Source: Chitinophagaceae bacterium DXS (GTDB lineage Bacteria > Bacteroidota > Bacteroidia > Chitinophagales > Chitinophagaceae). From it: DNA of 64,000 bases. How positions within the stretch are numbered: position 1 is the stretch's first letter; each line of letters begins with the position of its first letter. This document shows, piece after piece, positions 26,098-33,907 of this stretch. Location: positions 1,943,383-2,007,382 of the forward strand of contig CP128386.1 in the NCBI GenBank assembly GCA_030345135.1, read 5' to 3'. The notes below the pieces were generated by a model, which saw only the letters and a list, made by a program, of their open reading frames with translations, was not told the origin of the DNA and made no database searches. The position numbers and the translations under genes are program-made.

Positions 26098-26338
26098 TGT
26101 ACGATGTAAGATGTAAGATGTGAACCACCTTAAGTACGAATTACGAAGTACGAAGTACCCAGGTTTAACAGTACAAGTCTATCTCAAAGCTGATGCTGTT
26201 CAAAACAAATAATCAATGGTCGTTCTAACGTACTTCGTACTTCGTAATTCGTACTTTAAACTCACATTGGCGCACCAACACCCGGCATCTACATCGTACA
26301 CCGTACATCTAACATCGTACATGTGCTCACATCGTACA
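26098..26338. repeat. Intergenic word repeats (TACGAAGTACG and CATCGTACAT families)
   Basis: AAGTACGAATTACGAAGTAC at about 26134 and its inverse GTACTTCGTACTTCGTAATTCG at about 26229 form arms of a possible long hairpin. GTACGATGTAAGATGTAAGATG (26099) and the inverse CATCGTACA/ACATCGTACAT words (26290-26338) form a second pair. The two inverted pairs are nested, so the whole 240-base gap can fold into one cruciform. No gene is seen. Confidence 0.75.
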
Positions 26339-26345
26339 TTTGTTT

Positions 26346-26353
26346 TATTTTTG
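26346..26353 (+). promoter_or_regulatory. -7 promoter element of the ArsC-like gene
   Basis: TATTTTTG matches TAnnTTTG and ends 19 bases before ATG 26373. It supports that start over an upstream in-frame ATG (26340). No clear TTTG is seen at the -33 position. Confidence 0.5.
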
Positions 26354-26372
26354 CGCGAAATTTCTTACAACG

Positions 26373-26738
26373 ATGTACAAAGTGTATGGTATTCCGAATT
26401 GCGATACGGTAAAGAAGACATTAACGTGGCTGAAAGATCATAATATTCCTTTTGAATTTCATAACTACAAAACGGAAGGTATTAGTGCGGAGAAACTTAA
26501 AGAGTGGAGCAAACAGGTGGGTTGGGAAGTGTTGTTGAATAAAAAAAGTACGACGTGGAAAGGTATAGATCCTGCGGTTCAGGCGACCGTTACTTCCGTG
26601 AAAAATGCAGTTTCTTTAATGAAAGAAAATACAAGTCTTATCAAACGTCCGGTGATTGAATTAAATAATGAAGTGATCAGCGTAGGATTCGATGCAGCTT
26701 CTTACGAAGAAAAATTCCGTTCAAAACTTACAGCATAG
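26373..26738 (+). CDS. ArsC/Spx-family thioredoxin-fold protein (YffB-like)
   Basis: ATG 26373 gives 121 residues. The thioredoxin-like fold begins MYKVYGIPNCDTVKK with Cys10 followed by no second Cys, as in YffB/ArsC-type reductases rather than Spx (CxxC). FEFHNYKTEGISAEKLKEW, LLNKKSTTWKG and LIKRPVIEL (the conserved RPV loop with arginine) complete the family pattern. Members reduce substrates with glutathione or a thioredoxin, but the physiological substrate of this branch is unknown. No arsenic resistance genes are nearby. Confidence 0.88.
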   Translation: MYKVYGIPNCDTVKKTLTWLKDHNIPFEFHNYKTEGISAEKLKEWSKQVGWEVLLNKKSTTWKGIDPAVQATVTSVKNAVSLMKENTSLIKRPVIELNNEVISVGFDAASYEEKFRSKLTA

Positions 26739-26754
26739 TTTTCGGATGTATGCA

Positions 26755-26797
26755 TAAAAAAATGAGCGGCAACCATAAATTACCGCTCATTTTTTTA
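26755..26797. terminator. Bidirectional terminator between ArsC-like and TlpA-like genes
   Basis: ATGAGCGG (26762-26769) and CCGCTCAT (26783-26790) are flanked by an A-run on the left and a T-run on the right, giving a U-tailed hairpin on both strands between two convergent genes. Confidence 0.9.
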
Positions 26798-26820
26798 TGT
26801 TCAGCGTCTCGCAAGACTTC

Positions 26821-27918
26821 CTATTTCAAGATCGCCTTTAGTTTATTTATTAGTTCTTCTCCACGTAAGTTCTTCCCGATAATCATTCCATCAGGATCAA
26901 TCAGCATATTGAATGGTATTGACTGCACATGATATAATCTTGCAGCTTCATTGTTCCAGTATTGCAGGTCGCTTACGTGTGTCCAGCTCAACTTATCTGC
27001 TTTTATAGCCTGCAACCAATTATCTTTTTGCTGGTCGAGTGATACACCAAGCACTGTAAAATTCTTCTCTTTGAACTCATTATATGCCGCAACTACAGTA
27101 GGGTTTTCTCTCCTGCACGGACCGCACCAGCTTGCCCAGAAATCTACGAGCACATATTTACCCTTAAACTGCGAAAGAGATACAGGTTTGCCATTTACAT
27201 CATTCTGCGTAAAATCAAGCGCCTTTGTGCCTACTGCCCCAATCTTATCACTATTTAATGCCTCCTGTAAATTTTTGGCGTATTTGTTTTCCTGCGCTAC
27301 AGGTCCAAGGCTGGTCAGCCTGCTTTCAAAAATTTTTGCATCCTTGTTGGGATCTGTATCATATGCGTAAGCCAATAATAAAGCAGACACCGGTGAATTT
27401 TTCTTTTGAGCTATAAAGCGGTCGATAGCTCCCTGCCAGATGCCGTAGGATGTATTCAGCATTATTGCCAAAGAATCTCTTGATGCTGTGCTGGTTGCCT
27501 GTTGCAGCGAATTTCTGTAATAGCCCACATAGTCATTCAACGGCCTGACATACTGCAAAAAATCCTCATAATCTTTTTGGGAAGCAGATCCGGATATTTT
27601 AGTCGAAGGCCAGTCGCTTACATCAGAAGTAATATCTATATTATCACTACCTATAAACAATACCAGCCGTTGATTTACGGACGGAAGATGCAGAAAGCGG
27701 CTGTCCACATCGTCAACTTTTCCTTTAAGCACAAAAGTGCCGCCTTTTACGCTGGTTGAAGCAAGCGTATCCTGCTCGTTGAGTGATGATAGATATACCT
27801 GCGCATTTTCAGCAAGACCTTTTATTTTCCCTGTTATGGTAAAATTCTTTGGATTGCCATGTGATTGGGCAAGCAATAAAACGGGAAACAAGGCTGCAGC
27901 TAAACCGGTTAACTTCAT
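26821..27918 (-). CDS. TlpA-type thiol-disulfide oxidoreductase with DUF4369-like N-terminal domain
   Basis: The protein has 365 residues and a signal peptide (MKLTGLAAALFPVLLLAQS). Residues about 25-115 are a DUF4369-like beta domain (FTITGKIKGLAENAQVYLSSL). A helical linker follows. The thioredoxin domain occupies about 225-365 with the redox motif WCGPC (Cys265, Cys268) and the cis-Pro loop SIPFNMLIDPDG. These periplasmic reductases are common in Bacteroidota, and individual roles are mostly unknown. It starts six bases after the hisIE stop and is therefore likely the last gene of the his transcript. Confidence 0.9.
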   Translation of the reverse strand: MKLTGLAAALFPVLLLAQSHGNPKNFTITGKIKGLAENAQVYLSSLNEQDTLASTSVKGGTFVLKGKVDDVDSRFLHLPSVNQRLVLFIGSDNIDITSDVSDWPSTKISGSASQKDYEDFLQYVRPLNDYVGYYRNSLQQATSTASRDSLAIMLNTSYGIWQGAIDRFIAQKKNSPVSALLLAYAYDTDPNKDAKIFESRLTSLGPVAQENKYAKNLQEALNSDKIGAVGTKALDFTQNDVNGKPVSLSQFKGKYVLVDFWASWCGPCRRENPTVVAAYNEFKEKNFTVLGVSLDQQKDNWLQAIKADKLSWTHVSDLQYWNNEAARLYHVQSIPFNMLIDPDGMIIGKNLRGEELINKLKAILK

Positions 27919-27924
27919 AGGTCT

Positions 27925-28521
27925 TTATTTTGAATGACGTTGTTTTAACACATCAATTACTGATTGCAAATTATAGCCTTTAGCGTTAAGTAAAAGTAAA
28001 TAGTGAAACAACAGATCTGCCGCCTCATTCAGAAACAGATCCTCGTTATTATCTTTTGCTTCAATCACCAGCTCCACAGCTTCCTCACCCACTTTCTGTG
28101 CCACTTTATTAATGCCTTTCGACATAAGCCTGGCTACGTAAGATTCTTCCGGAGACGATTGCCTTCTCAGTTTGATAATATCTTCAAGATACAACAGAAA
28201 GTTGTCACTGTGATTTTTCTCGCTCCAGCAAGTATCTGCGCCGGTGTGGCAAACCGGGCCTAAGGGATGTGCCTTTATGAGGAATGTATCATTGTCACAA
28301 TCAAGAAAAATGGACTTCAATTTTAAAAAGTTACCACTCTCCTCGCCTTTCGTCCATAAACGATTTTTACTGCGGCTGTAAAAAGTAACATTTCCTGTTT
28401 GTTCTGTTTTATGCAACGCTTCTTCATTCATAAAACCGAGCATCAGCACTTTGCTGGTGTCATAGTCCTGCACTATTGCCGGGACAAGGCCATCCTGGTA
28501 TTTTGTAAAGTCCGCTTTCAT
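27925..28521 (-). CDS. hisIE: Bifunctional phosphoribosyl-AMP cyclohydrolase / phosphoribosyl-ATP pyrophosphatase
   Basis: The protein has 198 residues, typical for a HisI-HisE fusion catalysing the second and third steps of histidine synthesis. The HisI half (about 1-105) carries zinc/magnesium ligands in FLDCDNDTFL and HTGADTCW, with SRSKNRLWTKGEESG. The HisE half (about 110-198) has the acidic MazG-like motif VGEEAVELVIEAK and ADLLFHYLLLL. Gene order here is hisH, hisA, hisF, hisIE, with a small membrane gene just before it. Confidence 0.96.
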   Translation of the reverse strand: MKADFTKYQDGLVPAIVQDYDTSKVLMLGFMNEEALHKTEQTGNVTFYSRSKNRLWTKGEESGNFLKLKSIFLDCDNDTFLIKAHPLGPVCHTGADTCWSEKNHSDNFLLYLEDIIKLRRQSSPEESYVARLMSKGINKVAQKVGEEAVELVIEAKDNNEDLFLNEAADLLFHYLLLLNAKGYNLQSVIDVLKQRHSK

Positions 28522-28555
28522 ATTATTTATATCCGCGATAAATTGTTGCTGTATT

Positions 28556-28804
28556 TTAATTATTTGCGTGCTGATTCTCTCCTGACTGATGTTTTTTTGC
28601 TGCCAGTTGCTTCATCAGATCTTCCTGTTTTTGTTGCAATCTTTCCCGCCGCTGTTCTTCTTTCTCCCGTCTCTTTCTGTTCACTACGTAAAACAGGTAA
28701 AAAGATAATACTACCAAAAATAAGGTCAGTAGCAACATACCATCAGTTTTTATTATTTGAAACCCGGTTGCATTGCTGCCATTCACTTCATTAAATAGGA
28801 ACAT
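28556..28804 (-). CDS. Small single-pass membrane protein of unknown function
   Basis: The start at 28804 gives 82 residues; an upstream in-frame start is less likely. A membrane helix at about 22-41 (GMLLLTLFLVVLSFYLFYVV) is followed by a highly charged coiled coil (NRKRREKEEQRRERLQQKQEDLMKQL, split here by reading it as two heptad runs). The arrangement resembles small assembly or tethering proteins, but I recognise no family. It lies between hisF and hisIE on the same strand, so it should be expressed with them. A gap of 57 bases containing word repeats separates it from hisF. Confidence 0.5.
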   Translation of the reverse strand: MFLFNEVNGSNATGFQIIKTDGMLLLTLFLVVLSFYLFYVVNRKRREKEEQRRERLQQKQEDLMKQLAAKKHQSGENQHANN

Positions 28805-28861
28805 GACAGAGGAAATTCCGCAAGTCTGCACCTTTCACTATTCACCATTGACCATTCACTT

Positions 28862-29620
28862 CTAAACCCTCACTTCAATGTTCTTGTCCTTCAAATATGC
28901 TTTCAGATCCGGTATAGCAATTTCTTTAAAGTGAAAAATGCTGGCTGCCAGTGCCGCATCCGCCATTCCTTTCTCAAAAGCGTCGATGAAATGGTCCATC
29001 GTACCACCTCCGCCGCTGGCTATAACAGGAACCGGCAATTGCGTTGCCAAAGTTCGGGTAATATCCAATGCAAAACCCTGTTTTGTTCCGTCGTGGTTCA
29101 TCGAGGTAAGCAAAATCTCCCCCGCGCCATTATCCACGCCTTTTTTGGCCCAATCCAGGCATTTCATGTCCGTCTTGGTTCTTCCGCCATTCAGATAAAC
29201 ATACCATTCGCCGTCTTCTTCCTGTCTTGTGTCTATGGCAAGCACCACACACTGGCTGCCAAATTCTTTTTCCAGCTCGACAATCAACTCCGGACGTTTA
29301 AATGCCGCTGTATTTACAGAAATTTTGTCGGCCCCGTTTTGCAAAAGAACGCTTACATCATCTACGCTGCTAATACCGCCACCTACTGTAAAAGGAATAT
29401 TTACATGATGCGCAATTCTGTTCACCAGTTCACTAAGCGTTTTGCGCTTTTCCACTGTGGCTGTAATATCCAAAAAAACCAGTTCGTCGGCGCCTTCCTT
29501 GGCATACAATGCACCCAGTTCAACCGGGTCGCCGGCATCACGAAGATCAACAAAGTTGGTTCCTTTTACTGTTCTCCCATCCTTGATATCGAGGCATGGG
29601 ATGATTCGTTTTGTTAGCAT
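28862..29620 (-). CDS. hisF: Imidazole glycerol phosphate synthase, cyclase subunit
   Basis: The protein has 252 residues, the usual length. Typical HisF sequence: [23 protein letters not shown] with catalytic Asp11, [10 protein letters not shown] and a phosphate site, second catalytic Asp in VLAIDTRQE (about 128-132), and [11 protein letters not shown]. It works with HisH to make imidazole glycerol phosphate and AICAR. It is separated from hisA by the toxin/antitoxin module, although the two genes are normally adjacent. Confidence 0.97.
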   Translation of the reverse strand: MLTKRIIPCLDIKDGRTVKGTNFVDLRDAGDPVELGALYAKEGADELVFLDITATVEKRKTLSELVNRIAHHVNIPFTVGGGISSVDDVSVLLQNGADKISVNTAAFKRPELIVELEKEFGSQCVVLAIDTRQEEDGEWYVYLNGGRTKTDMKCLDWAKKGVDNGAGEILLTSMNHDGTKQGFALDITRTLATQLPVPVIASGGGGTMDHFIDAFEKGMADAALAASIFHFKEIAIPDLKAYLKDKNIEVRV

Positions 29621-29709
29621 ATTTTTACTGATTCAAAAGTCAAGATTCAAAACTTTACTATTGGCTATAGGTGTATTCAATATTTTTAGCAGGCAGGCAC
29701 TTGTAATTG

Positions 29710-30126
29710 CTAGATTCCGAATTTATTTACAAACTCTTCAGCTGTCAGCACTCCGATTGAGGAAGTTTTATAATCCTTCTTGTTCCTTGTTATGATATAA
29801 TTCAGCCCAACTACATTTAAAGCGGTAAAGTATTGTACCGCATCTTCAAAATCAGAAAATTCACTTTCCATTGCCAGCAACAAATCCTTATGATGGGTTG
29901 CTGGTACCGACACAAAATTTAAAAGCTTTCTAATAATTCGCTTCGCTTCAACTTTAGTTTTTTGCTGATTTACCAGATAGTAAATATTGATCACATTACT
30001 TGCTGAGGTCACACCTTCTATTCTTCCCTGTTCGCATTCTAAAAGCAAGGATTCCGCGGCATCGGCAAATTTTTCTCTATCTAGAAAAAGGTCAAGAAAA
30101 ATGTTTGTGTCGATAAAAACTTTCAC
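29710..30126 (-). CDS. PIN-domain toxin (VapC-like ribonuclease)
   Basis: The protein has 138 residues from a GTG start placed one base after the antitoxin stop. PIN-domain signatures: MKVFIDTNIFLDLF with Asp6, Glu about 25-30, and SDFEDAVQYF (Asp92, Asp95) for the metal-binding acidic cluster, then NYIITRNKKDY. The fold fits the PIN_3 type found in many Bacteroidota toxin/antitoxin pairs. Such toxins cleave tRNA or other RNA when unbound. The cognate antitoxin is the gene immediately upstream. Confidence 0.85.
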   Translation of the reverse strand: MKVFIDTNIFLDLFLDREKFADAAESLLLECEQGRIEGVTSASNVINIYYLVNQQKTKVEAKRIIRKLLNFVSVPATHHKDLLLAMESEFSDFEDAVQYFTALNVVGLNYIITRNKKDYKTSSIGVLTAEEFVNKFGI

Positions 30127-30127
30127 C

Positions 30128-30373
30128 TTATAAATATTTTTTTGTCAACCGGTCTACTTTTTGAGCTTTCCAATCTTCACCGGCATTAACATCCTTCAAT
30201 ATTCCTCTTAAACTGCGAACATCACTCTTTGTAGATGGAGGCGTGCGCTTAAACTCCTGTGATAGAAACTTTTCTACCATTTTCGACAGGTTTATATGTT
30301 TATCCAGCTTTGAAAGCCTGTTGATTTCATCCATTAGCGATGAATCAATTGATAATGTTAACTTGGATTTCAT
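30128..30373 (-). CDS. DUF6364-family antitoxin
   Basis: The protein has 81 residues. The N terminus (MKSKLTLSIDSSLMDEINRLSKLDKHINLSKMVEKFL, read as strand then two helices) is a ribbon-helix-helix-like DNA-binding domain. The C-terminal tail (RSLRGILKDVNAGEDWKAQKVDRL) would wrap the toxin. It is followed one base later by the PIN toxin. Palindromic sites upstream (30383-30423) are candidate autoregulatory operators. Confidence 0.8.
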   Translation of the reverse strand: MKSKLTLSIDSSLMDEINRLSKLDKHINLSKMVEKFLSQEFKRTPPSTKSDVRSLRGILKDVNAGEDWKAQKVDRLTKKYL

Positions 30374-30382
30374 ACCTCAGAT

Positions 30383-30423
30383 TTATACGTATAAAGATAA
30401 GCAAAAACAGAAATATACGTATC
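30383..30423 (-). promoter_or_regulatory. Candidate operator pair of the toxin/antitoxin module
   Basis: TTATACGTATAA (30383-30394) is a perfect 12-base palindrome, and ATACGTAT (30415-30422) repeats its core. Their centres are 30 bases apart, close to three helical turns, consistent with cooperative ribbon-helix-helix binding. They lie 10-50 bases upstream of the antitoxin start. Confidence 0.6.
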
Positions 30424-30471
30424 ATTTAACACAAACATAGCGCCCTGACTGTACAAGTGGTAGTTACTGTC

Positions 30472-31188
30472 TTAAATTTCAAATTTCAAATCCTTAATTG
30501 AAATTCGCCCCTCATATATTGCTTTTCCTACAATTGCTCCACTACATCCAATATTTTGGAGTTCATCCAGATCCTCCATACTGCTTACACCGCCACTGGC
30601 AATGAAATGCAGTTCAGGGAATTTGCTGATGATATTTTTATAGAGATCAATACTTGGGCCTTCCAATTTTCCATCTTTACTTACATCTGTGCAGAAAATT
30701 TGCTGAACGCCGTGCTGAATGTACTTTTCTATGAAATCGTAGATCCAGACATCGGTTGTCTCTAACCAACCACCTATCGCAATTTTTTCGTCTTTAACAT
30801 CTGCACCGAGTAAAAACTTTTCAGCACCAAATTGTTGTAACCAGAGGACAAAGGTAGCTTCGTCTTTCACAGCGATACTCCCTACAGTAGCTAACGCCGC
30901 ACCGGATTCAAAAACTATCTGCACATCTTTCTCCTGCTTTATACCTCCGCCAAAATCTATTACAAGTGATGTTTTTGAGGCAATAGTTTCCAGCACTTTC
31001 CAGTTCTTAACGGAGCCTGCCTTTGCGCCATCGAGGTCCACAAGATGGAGTCTTGTCAATCCCACGCCTTCAAACTGCTTGGCAACTTCCAGCGGATGTT
31101 CGTTATAAATTGTTTTTTGCGAATAATCACCCTGTGTAAGGCGAACGCATTTTCCTTCAATAATATCAATTGCCGGAATAATCTGCAT
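30472..31188 (-). CDS. hisA: Phosphoribosylformimino-5-aminoimidazole carboxamide ribotide isomerase
   Basis: The protein has 238 residues. HisA barrel features: [17 protein letters not shown] with catalytic Asp8, [21 protein letters not shown], the second catalytic Asp in [13 protein letters not shown] and [11 protein letters not shown]. It precedes the toxin/antitoxin module and follows a GNAT gene with a two-base gap. Confidence 0.97.
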   Translation of the reverse strand: MQIIPAIDIIEGKCVRLTQGDYSQKTIYNEHPLEVAKQFEGVGLTRLHLVDLDGAKAGSVKNWKVLETIASKTSLVIDFGGGIKQEKDVQIVFESGAALATVGSIAVKDEATFVLWLQQFGAEKFLLGADVKDEKIAIGGWLETTDVWIYDFIEKYIQHGVQQIFCTDVSKDGKLEGPSIDLYKNIISKFPELHFIASGGVSSMEDLDELQNIGCSGAIVGKAIYEGRISIKDLKFEI

Positions 31189-31190
31189 GA

Positions 31191-31595
31191 TTATAATTGT
31201 TTTTCCATTTTAATAAGCTCGTGTCCCTTTGCAAGCCATGTGTCGCCGGTTGCTTTCATGCCAAATTTCTCATAGAACTTCGTCGCTGATGTTCGCGCAT
31301 TACACCAAACTTTGATGCATTGCATCTGATCTGCAACATCCATAACATACTTCAACAAGGTAGTACCGTAACCTTTGTTTTGCATCGCCGCGCGGGTTGC
31401 AAACTTTCTGAACTGTAATTCATTATTCGTCACAAACACTGAAACAACGCTGACAAGATCATCGCCATCATACAGCCCTAAATGATTACCCGATTCATCA
31501 TCCGGGAGTTTTACCCCGTCAATTGACAATTCTGGGTACATCACTTCTCTTCGCAGTTCCCAAACATCTTTCAAAGGCACGGCAGCTATTGTCAT
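31191..31595 (-). CDS. GNAT-family N-acetyltransferase inside the his operon
   Basis: The protein has 134 residues. GNAT motif A is clear ([30 protein letters not shown], with the Q-x-x-G-x-G acetyl-CoA loop), followed by [21 protein letters not shown]. It lies three bases after hisH and two bases before hisA, so it must be cotranscribed with them. Substrate unknown. It belongs to a recurring pattern here, as two other GNAT genes lie within the trp operon. Confidence 0.85.
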   Translation of the reverse strand: MTIAAVPLKDVWELRREVMYPELSIDGVKLPDDESGNHLGLYDGDDLVSVVSVFVTNNELQFRKFATRAAMQNKGYGTTLLKYVMDVADQMQCIKVWCNARTSATKFYEKFGMKATGDTWLAKGHELIKMEKQL

Positions 31596-31598
31596 TGA

Positions 31599-32189
31599 CT
31601 AGATATTGGTACAAAAATTCTTAATGATCTGTTCACCAACAGTGGCGCTTTTTTCAGGGTGAAACTGCACTCCGTAAAAATTGTCCTTATGCAGCGCTGA
31701 ACTGTATGGCTGAATATAATTGGTCGTTCCAATGGTGTGTTCACCAAGAGAAGCGGCATAACCATGTACAAAGTAGCAATAGCTTTCTTCGGCAACATTT
31801 GAGAAGAGCGGAGACTTGAGGTCATAAATATTGTTCCACCCAATTTGCGGTACTTTCTCTCCGTTTTGCGGAACAAATTTTCTTACTTGTTCATCAAATA
31901 TTCCGAGGCAATCTGTATTGTTTTCTTCACTGTACTTACACATCAACTGCATGCCAAGGCAAATGCCTAGTACGGGCTGCTGCAAGCTTTTAATCAACGT
32001 GTCCAGTCCCCGTTCTTTCAGGTATTTCATGGCGCTGCTGGCTTCACCAACTCCCGGGAAAATCACCTTATCCGCTTCCCTGATCAACTGGTGGTCATCT
32101 GTAACAACAGCCTCCATTCCAATCCTTTCCAAAGCATACAAAACCGACTGTATATTCCCGGCATTATATTTTATGATTGTAAGTTTCAT
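31599..32189 (-). CDS. hisH: Imidazole glycerol phosphate synthase, glutamine amidotransferase subunit
   Basis: The protein has 196 residues. Class I glutamine amidotransferase motifs: FPGVGEASSAM oxyanion region, nucleophile Cys77 in LGICLGMQLM, and the His/Glu pair in VQFHPEKSA near the C terminus. It supplies ammonia to HisF. It is the first gene in this part of the his cluster; hisG, hisD, hisC and hisB are not in the window. A tRNA-Gly starts divergently 41 bases away. Confidence 0.96.
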   Translation of the reverse strand: MKLTIIKYNAGNIQSVLYALERIGMEAVVTDDHQLIREADKVIFPGVGEASSAMKYLKERGLDTLIKSLQQPVLGICLGMQLMCKYSEENNTDCLGIFDEQVRKFVPQNGEKVPQIGWNNIYDLKSPLFSNVAEESYCYFVHGYAASLGEHTIGTTNYIQPYSSALHKDNFYGVQFHPEKSATVGEQIIKNFCTNI

Positions 32190-32230
32190 TTTTGTATATT
32201 CAACATGTTAATCATTCATTTTTTTCAAAA

Positions 32231-32303
32231 GCGGCGGTAGTTCAGTTGGTAGAACATTTGCTTCCCAAGCAAAGGGTCGCCGGTTCGAACCCGGTTCGCC
32301 GCT
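32231..32303 (+). tRNA. tRNA-Gly (anticodon CCC)
   Basis: This is a 73-base cloverleaf: acceptor GCGGCGG with TCGCCGC (one G-U pair), D arm TAGTTCAGTTGGTAGAAC, anticodon stem TTTGC/GCAAA enclosing TTCCCAA (CCC at 34-36), T arm GCCGGTTCGAACCCGGT. CCA is not encoded. The anticodon reads GGG glycine codons. Confidence 0.95.
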
Positions 32304-32307
32304 CTGG

Positions 32308-32590
32308 GAGCTATCAGCTATCAGCTATTAGCTATCAGCTTTTTGTCCGCACCGGATGTTTTTCGTCTTATCCGGATCTGTCGCACCTGAGTACTTCGTA
32401 CCTCGTAATTCGTACTTAGGAAGCTATCAGCCGTCAGCTATTAGCTATCAGCCTCTGTCCTCACCAAAGCAATGTTTGCAATAAGTTAGTACTTTCACAC
32501 CTGCGTACTTCATACCTCGTAGTTCGTACTTGAGGCGTCTTCACATCGTATATCGTACATCTAAAATCGTACATCTAACACCGTACATCG
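32308..32590. repeat. Dense intergenic word repeats after tRNA-Gly
   Basis: The 290-base gap is almost entirely made of repeat words. CTATCAGCTATCAGCTATTAGC-type runs lie at 32309-32340 and 32422-32452. GTACTTCGTACCTCGTAATTCG-type runs lie at about 32391-32416 and 32503-32530. CATCGTA/ACATCTAAAATCGTACATC words lie at 32541-32588. They come as two successive cassettes (AGCTATCAG then GTACTTCG), as if duplicated. No gene or terminator is visible. Confidence 0.8.
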
Positions 32591-32592
32591 TC

Positions 32593-33363
32593 TCATCCCA
32601 ACACAGCATGCAAAAACTCCTTCGTCGCAACCTTCACATTGCTGTTTTCGTTTAGCGCCTTTATGTACGCGCTGCCGATAATGGCGCCGTTCGCATGTTT
32701 GGCTGCAGATGCAAAAGTCTGTTTGTCTTTAATTCCAAAACCTACCAGCACAGGATTTTTGAGTTTTAAATTTTGCAGACGCTGCAGGTATTTTTCAACG
32801 AGGCCGAAATCTTTTTCATTACCGGTGGTTGATGAAGAAGAAACCGCGTAGAGAAATCCACTGCTTAATTCGTCAATTTGGCGAACCCTTTCTTCTGATG
32901 TCTCAGGCGTTACCAGGAAGATAAAATCCAGCCCGTATTTTTTTATTATATCACCGTACTCTGTTTCAAATTCATATTGTGGAAGATCAGGCAATATCAA
33001 ACCATCAACTCCTACTGCAGCCGCATCTGCGCAAAAACGTTCAAAGCCATATTGTAATACAGGATTCATGTAACCCATTAAGATTACCGGGACATTAATT
33101 TCCTTACGGAAATCTTTCAGCTGTTTGAAAAGGTTGGCGATAGTCATGCCGTTCTTCAACGCAATTGATCCGCTTGCCTGTATTACCGGTCCATCAGCCA
33201 ACGGATCGCTGTAAGGCATGCCAAGTTCAATAAGGTCGGCTCCGTTATCCTGCAAGGCCCTCATCACTTCCAGCGTACTATCAAGTTTAGGGAAGCCGGC
33301 GGTGCAATAAACGTTCAGCACATTGCTGTTCTTATGTTTGAATATTTCCTGAATCCTGCTCAT
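32593..33363 (-). CDS. trpA: Tryptophan synthase alpha subunit
   Basis: The protein has 256 residues. It has catalytic Glu46 in LIELGMPYSDP and Asp57 in PLADGPVIQAS, GYMNPVLQYG, and a conserved loop-6-like region before STTGNEKDF. It cleaves indole-3-glycerol phosphate and passes indole to TrpB. It is the last gene of the trp operon; a GNAT gene lies between it and trpB, unlike the usual coupled trpBA. Confidence 0.97.
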   Translation of the reverse strand: MSRIQEIFKHKNSNVLNVYCTAGFPKLDSTLEVMRALQDNGADLIELGMPYSDPLADGPVIQASGSIALKNGMTIANLFKQLKDFRKEINVPVILMGYMNPVLQYGFERFCADAAAVGVDGLILPDLPQYEFETEYGDIIKKYGLDFIFLVTPETSEERVRQIDELSSGFLYAVSSSSTTGNEKDFGLVEKYLQRLQNLKLKNPVLVGFGIKDKQTFASAAKHANGAIIGSAYIKALNENSNVKVATKEFLHAVLG

Positions 33364-33418
33364 AGTTTATTTTCTTAAGCTGCATTCTTTTTTGAAAAGC
33401 AGCGTTTTGTAATCTTCT

Positions 33419-33880
33419 TTACATGTTGTCAAAAGGCCTGCTCAAATAATGTTTCACTTCATCCCCCTTTTCAATTATTTCTACAAAACCCAATCTCTTG
33501 TATAATTCAAGTGCCCGCGTGTTCAATCGCAGCACTTCAAGATCAGTTCTCTTACGTTGAAGATCTGCGGACGCCAGATAATCTTTGATCATTGACGTAC
33601 CAATCGATTTACCCTGGTAATCCGGATGAATATAAAGGCTGCAGATAAAGATCTTTTCTTCGTCTTCCCTCACTTCGACCGTGCCTGCAGATTTATCCTC
33701 AACCTTAATAATAAAGGTATCTTCCGGACGATAGTTATCGCGATGAAATGCCAATTGAAATTCCTCATCCCATCCCCAGATTGTTTCTACGTAGTGCCTC
33801 AAGACCAGCTTTTTCAACTGATAAAAAAACTGACTGTCTTCCTTTGTCGCCCTTTGTAATATATAGTTCTTCAATTGCAA
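33419..33880 (-). CDS. GNAT-family N-acetyltransferase between trpB and trpA
   Basis: The protein has about 153 residues; the start is TTG (33880, or 33874) because no ATG is in frame nearby. GNAT features are IFICSLYIHPDYQGKSIGTSMIKDYLASAD (motif A, Q-x-x-x-I-G) and LEVLRLNTRALELYKRLGFVEIIEKGD (motif B). The N-terminal part resembles RimI-like enzymes that prefer small amines or protein N-termini. Substrate unknown. It is in the trp transcript, 27 bases after trpB. Confidence 0.82.
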   Translation of the reverse strand: MQLKNYILQRATKEDSQFFYQLKKLVLRHYVETIWGWDEEFQLAFHRDNYRPEDTFIIKVEDKSAGTVEVREDEEKIFICSLYIHPDYQGKSIGTSMIKDYLASADLQRKRTDLEVLRLNTRALELYKRLGFVEIIEKGDEVKHYLSRPFDNM

Positions 33881-33907
33881 ATCTGATTCGAAACTTATCC
33901 CTAAATT

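Noticed and set aside
28931-29617. 228-residue plus-strand frame
   Set aside because: It lies entirely opposite hisF, whose protein is unmistakable; it is a shadow frame.
29621-30471. Mobile-element insertion in the his operon
   Set aside because: No terminal inverted repeats, target duplication or transposase are visible around the toxin/antitoxin genes; only the module itself is supported.
32189-32230. His-leader attenuator upstream of hisH
   Set aside because: No short frame with histidine codons and no terminator hairpin are present in the 41-base gap to tRNA-Gly.
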